A DNA stretch of 64,000 bases from positions 62,001 through 126,000 of the forward strand of contig NZ_JAJEWK010000002.1 in the NCBI RefSeq assembly GCF_020687745.1, written 5' to 3'. The position numbers were made by a program, and so were the translations under genes. The notes under the pieces are model-generated. The model had not been told where the DNA came from. It searched no databases and worked only from the letters and a program-made list of their open reading frames with translations. The DNA is from Chryseobacterium sp. MFBS3-17 (GTDB lineage Bacteria > Bacteroidota > Bacteroidia > Flavobacteriales > Weeksellaceae). This document shows positions 8,365 to 16,641 of the stretch, piece after piece; position 1 is the stretch's first letter, and each line of letters begins with the position of its first letter.

Positions 8365-9152
8365 TGTGTTTTTTTAAATATTTTTTTCCATACATATTGC
8401 AAAATCATTCTGAGCGGAATTTGCTTCAGAATGGCCTCTGCTTCTATCATTTTCATGTTTTGAATGACGTTGTGAACCTCTGTTTTTCCGTTTTGTATTT
8501 CAGCAAACTCTTTCATTTTATAGTAGGCATGTACATAATCCTTGAAGGGATTCGGAGTGTTCCTTTCGTGCCAGGTTCCTACAAAATGGTGGGTGGCGTA
8601 ATTTTTTGGTAAATCTAAACAAAAATAGGTAGACGGGTAAATGACGATGCCGTCTTTTCCTTCCTGATATTCATCGCGCTGCGGATTGATGCCATATTCT
8701 GAAACCAGTAAGTCTGAGACAAAAACGGTATTGGTAGTTAAATCAAAACTCTGTTTTTCGTTATAAAATTCCAGTACCCGTTTTGGCCATGGATGTCCTT
8801 TTTCTGTGGCCCATAGGGCGGTGAAGGGCGAGCCTTTGATTTCAAATCCTGAGAAGGCACGGTGCTGCAAAAATTCGTCCAGTGGAAATTTCACTTCCAC
8901 GTCTATGTCCATATAAATCCCACCCTGTTCAAATAGCGCAAGGGCGCGGGCATAATCAGAAACGAAAGCCCATTTTTTCTTTTCGGCAGCTAATTTTACG
9001 TAGGTACAGCAATTGATATCAAAATTAGATTCATTCCATTCGATAATCTCATAGTCCGGGAGGTTTTTCTTCCAGCTGTCCAGGCAAATATAAAATGACT
9101 CGGGCTTGGCATTGCCTCCAAACCAGCAGTAATGTATTTTTTTTGGGATCAT
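8361..9152 (-). CDS. Glycosyltransferase family 32 (capsular polysaccharide synthesis)
   Basis: A 263-residue protein starting IPKKIHYCWFGG, the classical opening of GT32/Gly_transf_sug enzymes. SDYARALALFEQGGIYMDID carries the conserved tyrosine/aspartate region and the DxD motif (MDIDVEV) for the metal and the sugar nucleotide, near residue 97. Family members add galactose, mannose or related sugars to cell-surface glycans. Start and stop overlap the flanking genes by four bases, so it is co-translated in the operon. No membrane segment is seen. Confidence 0.9.
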   Translation of the reverse strand: MIPKKIHYCWFGGNAKPESFYICLDSWKKNLPDYEIIEWNESNFDINCCTYVKLAAEKKKWAFVSDYARALALFEQGGIYMDIDVEVKFPLDEFLQHRAFSGFEIKGSPFTALWATEKGHPWPKRVLEFYNEKQSFDLTTNTVFVSDLLVSEYGINPQRDEYQEGKDGIVIYPSTYFCLDLPKNYATHHFVGTWHERNTPNPFKDYVHAYYKMKEFAEIQNGKTEVHNVIQNMKMIEAEAILKQIPLRMILQYVWKKIFKKTQ

Positions 9153-10051
9153 GGTTGTTTAGCTTCAGTAAAAGGACAGACACTTAATAATTTATCCAAA
9201 TCGATTTTGGGTGATTTCCATGTTGTTTTTAACTCTTCTGCTTTTTCAAGCAATTCTAAATCGGTGAATGAATAAGGTTCGATTATTTCTTTTCCTACAG
9301 ATAAATAATAATCATGAAAAGTAAATCTCTTTAAATCTTTACGATCAAATTCAACCCAAGAGTTTGGAATTCCATAGGCATCAGATATAATTATTCCATG
9401 TAAGGAACTAGAAAAGATAAATTCACATGAATTGATACTATCAATAAAATAATTCCAGGTTTTAAAATTTTGAATATCAATAATCAAAATATCATCCCTT
9501 TTTTCTAAATCTTTTAGAATAGCACTCGATTTGTCTTTAAAATGAGGAATTATTCCAATTTTATATTTTTTCTCAATCTGAGGTTTGTAATATCTTGGAA
9601 ACAGCAAAGCAGGATCACCATAAATTTCAGGACAATCAATATTTCTATCCAAAAAATATTGCCTTGTTAAAGGACCTCTTACCGCATGAATTTTCCTAGG
9701 AAGGATTATTTCACCATTATAAAGTATTTCATCTTCTGGCCGTTGAACTCCAGCTCCCCAAATAATTGAATCAGGTTTTGTGAGCCATGTAATTATACTT
9801 CCAACACATAAATAATTGGGTCTTTTGAATATATTAAACGTATAATTTTCTTGAAGAAATTTAGCTTTAGGATTGATTAACTCCGCAATTACAATGCTTG
9901 CATCATCTCCCCAATTATGAAATACAGGCGATACAGATGATGATAATATTTTCACATTTGAACTGAAAATTTCCTTTGGTAGATTTTTAAGTTTTTTAAT
10001 CAAAATCCTTCCATTGATTTTTTTTTGTACATTTTTGTCCATGAAAATCAT
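9149..10051 (-). CDS. Polysaccharide pyruvyl transferase family protein
   Basis: A 300-residue member of the polysaccharide pyruvyl transferase family, the second in this locus. It has HNWGDDASIVIAELI at the N-terminus, GAGVQRPEDE, an AVRGPLTRQYF segment followed by YGDPALLFPRYY, and FSSSLHGIIISDAYGIPNSW, which is the family Ser-Leu-His-Gly loop. It may ketalise a sugar with pyruvate, or do a related transfer. The ATG at 10051 overlaps the ABC transporter stop (ATGA), which decides the start over the internal ATG at codon 4. The gene is A+T-rich compared with rmlA and wecB. Confidence 0.85.
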   Translation of the reverse strand: MIFMDKNVQKKINGRILIKKLKNLPKEIFSSNVKILSSSVSPVFHNWGDDASIVIAELINPKAKFLQENYTFNIFKRPNYLCVGSIITWLTKPDSIIWGAGVQRPEDEILYNGEIILPRKIHAVRGPLTRQYFLDRNIDCPEIYGDPALLFPRYYKPQIEKKYKIGIIPHFKDKSSAILKDLEKRDDILIIDIQNFKTWNYFIDSINSCEFIFSSSLHGIIISDAYGIPNSWVEFDRKDLKRFTFHDYYLSVGKEIIEPYSFTDLELLEKAEELKTTWKSPKIDLDKLLSVCPFTEAKQP

Positions 10052-11835
10052 AGTTCTTGCAGTTCAACCATCTTCTTAAATTTTAAAGAATTTTGACATA
10101 ATTCTTCATAACTTCCAGAATCTTCAATTTCACCTTCATTTAAAAGATAAATTTTATCTACATTTTTTATCGTTGAAATACGATGTGCAATGATAAGTAT
10201 AGTGAATTTACCTTGAAGAATATCAATACTATCTTTAATGTTCTTCTCTGTTTCAGAATCCAAAGCAGATGTAGCTTCATCCATAATCAGAAGTTGACAT
10301 TCTTTATACAATTCTCTTGCAATAGAAACGCGTTGCTTTTGACCACCAGAAATCAAAACTCCATTATTACCCAATTGCGTATCTTCTCCAAATTCTAAAA
10401 TTTGATAAAATTTCATCAAATCTACTTGCTTCATTGCTTTTTTAAATTTCTCCAGGTTTTCTGGTGTTTTCTGGTCCCATAAAGTAATATTGTTGAATAA
10501 TGTATCATCAAAAATTACGGGCTCTTGGGTGATGTAACCCACATTTTTACGATAAGAATTAAGATTGGAATGGTAAACAGATGTATTTTCATTAATTAAA
10601 TTTCCAGAATGAGGAATTTGTAAACCACAAATAACATTGGCCAAAGTAGTCTTACCTGCTCCACTTTGACCTACAAATGCAATAGAAATTTTTTCAGGTA
10701 TTGTGAGATTGATATTTTTTAAAATAGGTCGATTCCCAAATGTAATACAAAGATTTTCTACTTTTAAATTCCCAATTTTTTCATGAAAAATATCCGATTT
10801 ATTTTCTCGATTTGCTCTAAATTCAATCAATAAACTTTCAATAGACTCAATTCCTGCAGAAGATTTTAAAAACGAATTCCATGTGGCTTGTAGTGTGATT
10901 AAAAACCCCAATGATTTATAAAATAATAATAAACTCACTAAAATAGATCCAAAATCACTTTTAACAAATTCCAGCTGGATATATAAAACTAAGGCAATAA
11001 TACCTATTACTAAAGGCTCACGTAAACTTTCACCAATGGAACTAATCCTTGTAATTCGATAGTTCATCTTTTCAGATGTTAGAATATCGCTCTTAAGTTT
11101 TTCTTTAAAAATTTCTAATTTATTCGTCGCTTTTAAATACTTGAAATTGGCAACAGTTTGGATTATTTTCCCATTATAATCATGTCCGATATTGGATATA
11201 TTACGTGCAATTTCTTTCGTCTTTTTATTGATGAATTTATATAAAAAATTGGTTAACAATGCACCAATTGCCACCATGATAGAAAACTTCCAATTGGAAA
11301 TGGTTGCCATTATCAAATAGGTAAGCAACATTACCGTATTTTGGATTGATGTAAAATACGAATTCATGGCACCCATGAATTTTCCAGTCTCAGCAACTAA
11401 ATTATTTTGAGTTTTACCCGCATTCATTTTAGTAAAACCTTCATACGAAATTTCAGATAACCCATTCACCAATTGATACCTGATTTTAGTTTGAGCAATC
11501 AGCAATGTTTCATTTAAATAATTTGCTTTGATATAATAGAATAATGCTTTTACGCAAAACAAACCAATCATGAAAAATAAAACAACTTTTAAATTTAACT
11601 CCCATCCCATATCTGAAATAGAGTCCACTAAAAATTGTAGTTTTCCCATCGATTCGTTTTCTATTGGTGAATCTACTACCAATGCAATCAATGGAATAAA
11701 CATGGCCAAACCAAGGCTATCAAATAAACCAACTAAGAAATTAAGAAATATGTACACATAACTTCTATATCCAGTAAATGATTGAAAGTATTTGAAATAC
11801 CCTATAATTGACATATTTTGATAATTGAATTTCAT
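10048..11835 (-). CDS. ABC transporter, fused permease/ATPase (lipid-linked glycan flippase type)
   Basis: A 595-residue half-transporter. The first 320 residues hold about six membrane segments. The ATPase domain follows with Walker A GQSGAGKTT, the signature SGGQKQR, Walker B LLIMDEATSALD and the switch histidine in IAHR. This layout fits the MsbA/PglK group. Given the setting, it probably flips the undecaprenyl-linked oligosaccharide across the inner membrane; no Wzx is visible in the window. I start at the ATG at 11835, one base after the rmlA stop; a TTG at 11844 is also in frame. The gene is strikingly A+T-rich, which suggests acquisition. Confidence 0.88.
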   Translation of the reverse strand: MKFNYQNMSIIGYFKYFQSFTGYRSYVYIFLNFLVGLFDSLGLAMFIPLIALVVDSPIENESMGKLQFLVDSISDMGWELNLKVVLFFMIGLFCVKALFYYIKANYLNETLLIAQTKIRYQLVNGLSEISYEGFTKMNAGKTQNNLVAETGKFMGAMNSYFTSIQNTVMLLTYLIMATISNWKFSIMVAIGALLTNFLYKFINKKTKEIARNISNIGHDYNGKIIQTVANFKYLKATNKLEIFKEKLKSDILTSEKMNYRITRISSIGESLREPLVIGIIALVLYIQLEFVKSDFGSILVSLLLFYKSLGFLITLQATWNSFLKSSAGIESIESLLIEFRANRENKSDIFHEKIGNLKVENLCITFGNRPILKNINLTIPEKISIAFVGQSGAGKTTLANVICGLQIPHSGNLINENTSVYHSNLNSYRKNVGYITQEPVIFDDTLFNNITLWDQKTPENLEKFKKAMKQVDLMKFYQILEFGEDTQLGNNGVLISGGQKQRVSIARELYKECQLLIMDEATSALDSETEKNIKDSIDILQGKFTILIIAHRISTIKNVDKIYLLNEGEIEDSGSYEELCQNSLKFKKMVELQEL

Positions 11836-11836
11836 T

Positions 11837-12697
11837 TTATTCAATCAATCTTTTCAAATACTCCCCATAGCCACTCTTGCCGTATTTCCGGGCAGACTCC
11901 AGCAGTTGTTCTTTGTTGATGAATCCCTTTTTGTAAGCAATTTCCTCAATGCAGGAAATTTTGAAACCCTGTCTTTTTTCCAGGACCTTCACAAATTCTG
12001 AGGCTTCATGCAGGGAGTCGAAAGTTCCGGTATCCAGCCAGGCCGTTCCGCGGGACATCACGCCTACTTCCAGCGCTCCTTTTTCCAGATAAATCTTATT
12101 GATGTCGGTAATTTCCAGTTCACCGCGTGGCGAAGGTTTCAGGTTTTTGGCATATTCCACTACAGAATTGTCATAGAAATATAAACCCGGTACTGCAAAG
12201 TTGGATTTCGGGTTTTCAGGTTTTTCCTCAATGGAGATTGCTTTAAGGTGGTCATCAAATTCCACTACGCCGTAGCGCTCCGGATCGGAAACCTGATAGG
12301 CAAATACGCAGCCGCCCTTTACATTGGTTTTGCTTTCCAGTAACCCCGGGAGGCCTGCACCATAGAAAATGTTATCGCCCAATACCAAAGCCACGGAATC
12401 ATCTCCAATGAATTCTTCGCCCAGAATAAAGGCCTGTGCCAGTCCGTCCGGGCTGGGCTGTATCTTGTACTGAATGTGGCAGCCAATGGACGAGCCGTCG
12501 CCCAGAAGTTTAATGAATCCTTCCTGATCGTGCGGCGTGGTGATAATCAGAATATCTTTAATCCCTGCCAGCAGCAAAGTAGAAAGCGGATAGTAAATCA
12601 TGGGTTTGTCATACACGGGCATCAGTTGCTTGCTTACAGCAATGGTGAGCGGGTAAAGTCTGGTGCCGGAGCCCCCGGCGAGGATAATTCCTTTCAT
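11837..12697 (-). CDS. rmlA: Glucose-1-phosphate thymidylyltransferase RmlA
   Basis: A 286-residue enzyme with the nucleotidyltransferase signature [11 protein letters not shown] at residues 8-18, [11 protein letters not shown], and LGDNIFYG at the metal site. It makes dTDP-glucose from dTTP and glucose-1-phosphate, the first step to dTDP-6-deoxy sugars. Length matches RmlA. It lies between rmlB, 12 bases upstream, and the ABC transporter. No rmlC or rmlD is seen here, so the final sugar is not necessarily rhamnose. Confidence 0.95.
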   Translation of the reverse strand: MKGIILAGGSGTRLYPLTIAVSKQLMPVYDKPMIYYPLSTLLLAGIKDILIITTPHDQEGFIKLLGDGSSIGCHIQYKIQPSPDGLAQAFILGEEFIGDDSVALVLGDNIFYGAGLPGLLESKTNVKGGCVFAYQVSDPERYGVVEFDDHLKAISIEEKPENPKSNFAVPGLYFYDNSVVEYAKNLKPSPRGELEITDINKIYLEKGALEVGVMSRGTAWLDTGTFDSLHEASEFVKVLEKRQGFKISCIEEIAYKKGFINKEQLLESARKYGKSGYGEYLKRLIE

Positions 12698-12709
12698 TGG
12701 TCTTCAGAT

Positions 12710-13801
12710 TTAATTCGGGTCATTTTTGTATTGTGAAGCGTAATACTCCTGGTAGCTGCCGCTGGTTACATGTTCCAGCCATTCCTGGTTGTTCAGGAAC
12801 CAGTCTATGGTTTCAGACAAGCCTTCTTCGAAGGTTACGCTTGGTTTCCATCCCAGATCATCCGCCAGTTTGGTGGCGTCTATAGCGTAGCGCTTGTCGT
12901 GTCCGGGGCGGTCTTTTACAAAGGTGATGAGTTTTTCTGAATGGCCTGCGGGCTTGCCGGTTTTCTCATCTACCTGCCGAATGAGTTCCTTAACCAGGTT
13001 GATGTTCTGCCATTCGTTCCAGCCACCGATGTTGTAGGTTTCACCGGTACGGGCCTGGTGGAAAATCTGGTAAATAGCTTTCGCATGATCTATCACGTAC
13101 AGCCAGTCCCGGGTATATTTTCCGTCGCCATAAATGGGCAGTGGCTTTTCATTCAGAATATTGTGGATGCATAGCGGAATCAATTTTTCCGGGAAGTGGT
13201 TAGGACCGTAATTATTAGAGCAATTAGAGATAATAAAAGGCATGCCATATGTATTTCCGTAGGCTCTTACCAGATGGTCTGATGCCGCTTTACTTGCAGA
13301 ATACGGTGATTTGGGGTCATATGGCGTTTCTTCTGTGAAAAATCCGGTTTCTCCCAGCGCTCCGTAAACTTCATCCGTAGACACATGATAGAACAAGTTT
13401 GTACGCTTTCCATCCGGAAAATTACCGTGCGTGTGTTCCGTATTCAGAGTCCAGAAATCCCTACAAAGGTTCAAAAGATTGGCCGTTCCGTTTACATTCG
13501 TGTTGATGAAAGCGTTCGGGTCTGTAATGCTGCGGTCCACATGGCTTTCTGCAGCCAGGTGAATCACCGCATCGGGATGATACTTCTCAAAAACCGCCTT
13601 CAGTTCTTCGGGTTTTGTGATGTCGGCCTTCTCGAAGATATAATTGGGTTCCTGCTCTATGTCTTTCAGGTTTTCCAGATTTCCGGCGTAGGTGAGGGCA
13701 TCCAGATTGATGATATGGGTATCCGGCATGTTTTTCACAAATTCCCGCACCACGTGCGATCCTATGAAACCGGCGCCTCCTGTAATGATGATGTTTTTCA
13801 T
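12710..13801 (-). CDS. rmlB: dTDP-glucose 4,6-dehydratase RmlB
   Basis: A 363-residue extended SDR. GGAGFIGSHVV at the N-terminus is the NAD-binding loop, HVSTDEVYG carries the catalytic Thr-Asp-Glu triad, and PYSASKAASDHLV holds YxxxK. RDWLYVIDHAKAI is the substrate-binding part typical of RmlB. It converts dTDP-glucose to dTDP-4-keto-6-deoxyglucose. It is followed by rmlA 12 bases later, a standard pairing. No promoter element was seen in the 56 bases before it, so it is likely transcribed from the ugd promoter. Confidence 0.95.
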   Translation of the reverse strand: MKNIIITGGAGFIGSHVVREFVKNMPDTHIINLDALTYAGNLENLKDIEQEPNYIFEKADITKPEELKAVFEKYHPDAVIHLAAESHVDRSITDPNAFINTNVNGTANLLNLCRDFWTLNTEHTHGNFPDGKRTNLFYHVSTDEVYGALGETGFFTEETPYDPKSPYSASKAASDHLVRAYGNTYGMPFIISNCSNNYGPNHFPEKLIPLCIHNILNEKPLPIYGDGKYTRDWLYVIDHAKAIYQIFHQARTGETYNIGGWNEWQNINLVKELIRQVDEKTGKPAGHSEKLITFVKDRPGHDKRYAIDATKLADDLGWKPSVTFEEGLSETIDWFLNNQEWLEHVTSGSYQEYYASQYKNDPN

Positions 13802-13857
13802 TTTGCTATTTTATTTTTGCGAGCATTAATTTTTGTATTGCTCAAGTTTTGGTGTTT

Positions 13858-14433
13858 TTATGGTTTCAGATGTAAGACGATGGATTGTGCCAGGGACAGC
13901 GGAATTGCTTCTGCACCTCCTTCATGAACAAGGAAAACGACATCTTTGGTTTTGCCTTTCATCTTGCCTGTTTTCTTTTCATCGCCTGCAAACTCTACCG
14001 TCACATTCTCGTTAATCAAAATATCCTGCTTCGTAAGCTCACCATATTTCTTGGCTGCCATAAAGAGGTAGAGCAGAAACAAAATTGCCAGGGATATGTT
14101 GCGCAGCGGCTGGTACCATTTCTGAGAACCGAGTCCGAAGTTCATTTTGTTGTAAGACTTCGGGAAATAGCGCTGGTAGGCACGGTCTGATTTGAATATA
14201 ATATAGGTAAGAAGCAGTGAAATCAGTGTGAAAAGCAGAATTTTGTAATCGGCGAAAGGTGCAATCAGAAAATCAAAAACATCAGCATAATCAAAAATGT
14301 TGATGCCGAAAACATCATATTTCCGATAGGTGAAAAGCATGCCTATGCCAATGGCAGCAACGTATGAAAGTGCCAGAATCGTTTGTGATTCCTGCAGGAG
14401 TTTGATGTAGGGAGACTTTGCTTTGTTTTCCAT
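13858..14433 (-). CDS. Hypothetical inner-membrane protein
   Basis: A 191-residue protein I do not recognise. Three hydrophobic segments are visible: residues about 18-36, 52-78 and 112-128. They are followed by a soluble, charged C-terminal domain of about 60 residues (GKMKGKTKDVVFLVHEGG...) that would be in the cytosol or periplasm, depending on topology. It lies between ugd (30 bases upstream) and rmlB (56 bases downstream) on the same strand, so it is probably in the polysaccharide transcript. It could equally be an unrelated passenger. Nothing in the sequence indicates a catalytic role. Confidence 0.65.
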   Translation of the reverse strand: MENKAKSPYIKLLQESQTILALSYVAAIGIGMLFTYRKYDVFGINIFDYADVFDFLIAPFADYKILLFTLISLLLTYIIFKSDRAYQRYFPKSYNKMNFGLGSQKWYQPLRNISLAILFLLYLFMAAKKYGELTKQDILINENVTVEFAGDEKKTGKMKGKTKDVVFLVHEGGAEAIPLSLAQSIVLHLKP

Positions 14434-14463
14434 TTCTGAACTAATGTTGCTTCTCTTGCGCCT

Positions 14464-15777
14464 CTATCGGGCCAGTACGGTACGTCTGCCGATGGACTTA
14501 TAATGAAATCCGTGTTGTTCGGCTCTTTCCAGCGGGAACATATTCCGTCCGTCAAAAATTACTTTATGTTTCAATTTTTCTGCCATAAGGCTGAAGTTGG
14601 GGTTTTTAAACTCCGGCCACTCGGTGGCAATCAGCAGGCAGTCCGCATCCTCCAGTGCCGTGTACATATCCGGCGCATAGCTGATCTGATCTCCCAGCAC
14701 TTTACGAACGTTTTCTTCGGCTATGCTGTCGTAGGCGGTAATTTCAGCACCTTTTTCCAGCAGTATTTTAATGTTGTCCAGGGATGATGCTTCGCGTATA
14801 TCGTCTGTGTTGGCTTTGAAGGCAAGGCCCCAGAGCGCAATTTTTCTTCCCTGTAAAGAGCCAAAGTGCTTTTCTATATCATGGGTCAGAATGACTTTTT
14901 GTTCAGTATTTACATGCTCGGTAGCCTGCAGAATCCGGAAATCAAAATCTTCCTGTTTGCCACTGTTAATTAGTGCTTTTACATCCTTGGGAAAGCAGCT
15001 GCCTCCATAACCAATGCCCGGGAAGAGAAAGCGGTGTCCTATGCGGTCATCACTGCCCATGCCCAGGCGTACCATATCTACATCTGCGCCCACTTTTTCA
15101 CAATAGTTGGCAATTTCATTCATGAAGGTAATCTTTACCGCCAGAAATGAGTTTGCTGCATATTTGGTGAGTTCAGAAGATTTTTCGTCCATGAAAATAA
15201 TCGGTACGCCGGTATTGGTAAACGGCTGGTAGATTTTAGCCATAATTGTTCTGGCTTTTTCAGAATTGGTGCCCACCACCACACGCGCCGGATTCATAGA
15301 GTCTTCCACCGCAAAACCTTCGCGCAGAAACTCGGGGTTGGAAACCACGTCAAAAGGGATGTCTGTTTTAGCAGAAATTACTTCCCGCACGCGGTCTGCT
15401 GTCCCTACCGGTACTGTAGATTTATTGACAATGACTTTATAGTGGGTGAGTAATGAACCTATTTCGTTGGCCACGCCCAGTACATAGGACAGATCTGCGC
15501 TGCCGTCTTCACCCGGTGGCGTAGGCAGGGCCAGATAGATCACATCACTTTTGCTCAGCGCTTCTTCCAGGCTGGTGGTGAAGAAAAGTCTGCCGGCCTG
15601 TATATTCCGCAGGAACATTTCTTCCAGTCCGGGTTCATAAATGGGAACAATTCCGTTTTTCATTCCCTCTACTTTGTTTTCGTCAATGTCTACACAATAT
15701 ACAGAATTGCCCAGTTCTGCCAGCGTGGTGCCGGTAACCAGTCCTACATATCCGGTTCCTACAATTGTTATATTCAA
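14464..15777 (-). CDS. ugd: UDP-glucose 6-dehydrogenase
   Basis: A 437-residue enzyme. ITIVGTGYVGLVTG is the NAD-binding loop, NPEFLREGFAVED is substrate-binding, and GYGGSCFPKD carries the catalytic cysteine. It oxidises UDP-glucose to UDP-glucuronate with two NAD+, giving an acidic building block. The frame is open for 25 more codons upstream, but two TAnnTTTG elements (15803-15820) fall in that stretch, and homology begins at the TTG codon at 15777 (NITIVGTG). That TTG start is therefore preferred. This is the first gene of the minus-strand polysaccharide block. Confidence 0.9.
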   Translation of the reverse strand: MNITIVGTGYVGLVTGTTLAELGNSVYCVDIDENKVEGMKNGIVPIYEPGLEEMFLRNIQAGRLFFTTSLEEALSKSDVIYLALPTPPGEDGSADLSYVLGVANEIGSLLTHYKVIVNKSTVPVGTADRVREVISAKTDIPFDVVSNPEFLREGFAVEDSMNPARVVVGTNSEKARTIMAKIYQPFTNTGVPIIFMDEKSSELTKYAANSFLAVKITFMNEIANYCEKVGADVDMVRLGMGSDDRIGHRFLFPGIGYGGSCFPKDVKALINSGKQEDFDFRILQATEHVNTEQKVILTHDIEKHFGSLQGRKIALWGLAFKANTDDIREASSLDNIKILLEKGAEITAYDSIAEENVRKVLGDQISYAPDMYTALEDADCLLIATEWPEFKNPNFSLMAEKLKHKVIFDGRNMFPLERAEQHGFHYKSIGRRTVLAR

Positions 15778-15802
15778 AATTCGCGTTTTAAAAATTACCG
15801 CA

Positions 15803-15820
15803 CAAAAATAATCAAATTTA
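15803..15820 (-). promoter_or_regulatory. Tandem -7 promoter elements for ugd and the polysaccharide block
   Basis: On the minus strand, TAAATTTG (15820-15813) is followed two bases later by TATTTTTG (15810-15803). Both match TAnnTTTG fully. They lie 25-36 bases before the TTG start of ugd. No clear -33 box was found at the expected distance. Confidence 0.5.
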
Positions 15821-16001
15821 AGTGAAGTCATCAGGTATTTGATATGAAACACGGTCTTTTAAGATTTTATAATAGTGATGTAGTGCTGGTAAGAATGTGC
15901 AGAAGAAGCATTTCGTTTGAAAATGAACTACGGTAACAGAATGAAGAGGAGGAATTTTCTGTAAATGCTTGATGCTGTGCTGTAACTTGCCGACGTCTGA
16001 T
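15821..16001. other. Intergenic stretch between ugd and rimP with no gene seen
   Basis: The gap between ugd and rimP (15778-16108) contains the ugd promoter at its left end, and the rimP promoter and leader hairpin at its right end. In between I see no conserved reading frame, RNA gene or repeat. A 73-codon minus-strand frame covering 15867-16088 would run through the rimP promoter and hairpin and lacks any recognisable feature. Confidence 0.5.
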
Positions 16002-16032
16002 TTTGCTCAATAAAAAAAAATCCATATATTTG
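16002..16032 (+). promoter_or_regulatory. Promoter of the rimP-nusA-infB operon
   Basis: A complete Bacteroidota promoter: TTTG at 16002-16005, a 19-base spacer, and TATATTTG at 16025-16032. The predicted transcript starts near 16038, giving a leader of about 70 bases before the rimP ATG. Confidence 0.8.
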
Positions 16033-16055
16033 CAGTCGAATAACGGAAAAATGGG

Positions 16056-16081
16056 AAGGCTTCGCAAGAAAGCCTTTTTTT
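16056..16081 (+). terminator. Terminator-like hairpin in the rimP leader (possible attenuator)
   Basis: AAGGCTT (16056-16062) pairs with AAGCCTT (16070-16076) across a 7-base loop, followed by a run of T to 16081. It lies between the promoter and the rimP start, so it would be transcribed as part of the leader. Since nusA lies in this operon, it may attenuate transcription. The stem is short, so it could be only a weak pause site. Confidence 0.55.
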
Positions 16082-16108
16082 GTACCAATATCCGTTCACA
16101 GATAAAAA

Positions 16109-16576
16109 ATGAGTTTTAGAGAAGATATCGAACGTTTAATAAACGGTTTTTTAGAAGAGCGTCAGGATCTGTTTCTGATCGATCTGAAAATATCTGCCGC
16201 AGATGATGTGACCGTAATTCTGGACGGAGATCAGGGGGTAACCCTGCAGGATTGTCTGGATGCCAGCCGTGCCATAGAATTCAATATGGACCGGGATGAG
16301 CATGATTTCTCGTTGCAGGTAATGAGTGCCGGATTGAGTGAGCCGCTGAACTCTGAAAGACAATTCAGAAAAAATCTGAACAGAGATCTGGAAATCACGC
16401 TTCAGGACGGGACAAGTGTAGAAGGAGAATTGTCTGCCGTGCACGGAAACGGTATTGTGCTCATGATGCGCTACCGGAAACCAAAAGAAATCGGCAAAGG
16501 TAAGGTAGATGTGGAAGAGGAAAGAGAAATCCTCTATGCGGATATAAAGAAAGCATTGGTAGCAATAAAATTTTAA
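16109..16576 (+). CDS. rimP: Ribosome maturation factor RimP
   Basis: A 155-residue cytosolic protein needed for maturation of the 30S ribosomal subunit. The family pattern is visible: an N-terminal alpha/beta domain with VTVILDGDQGVTLQDCLDASRAIE and EHDFSLQVMSAGLSEPL (usual form V.SPG...PL), then a small C-terminal SH3-like domain ending in the acidic EEREILYADIKKA. Its position directly before nusA is the standard one. It has its own strong promoter and a leader hairpin. Confidence 0.95.
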   Translation: MSFREDIERLINGFLEERQDLFLIDLKISAADDVTVILDGDQGVTLQDCLDASRAIEFNMDRDEHDFSLQVMSAGLSEPLNSERQFRKNLNRDLEITLQDGTSVEGELSAVHGNGIVLMMRYRKPKEIGKGKVDVEEEREILYADIKKALVAIKF

Positions 16577-16641
16577 CAATATGATGGAAGCAGGGACAAA
16601 CTGGTCCGCAGTGCTTCATCTTTTATTACATAGATATAATT

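Noticed and set aside
15867-16088. Minus-strand frame of 73 codons before rimP
   Set aside because: It crosses the rimP promoter and leader hairpin and shows no recognisable feature.
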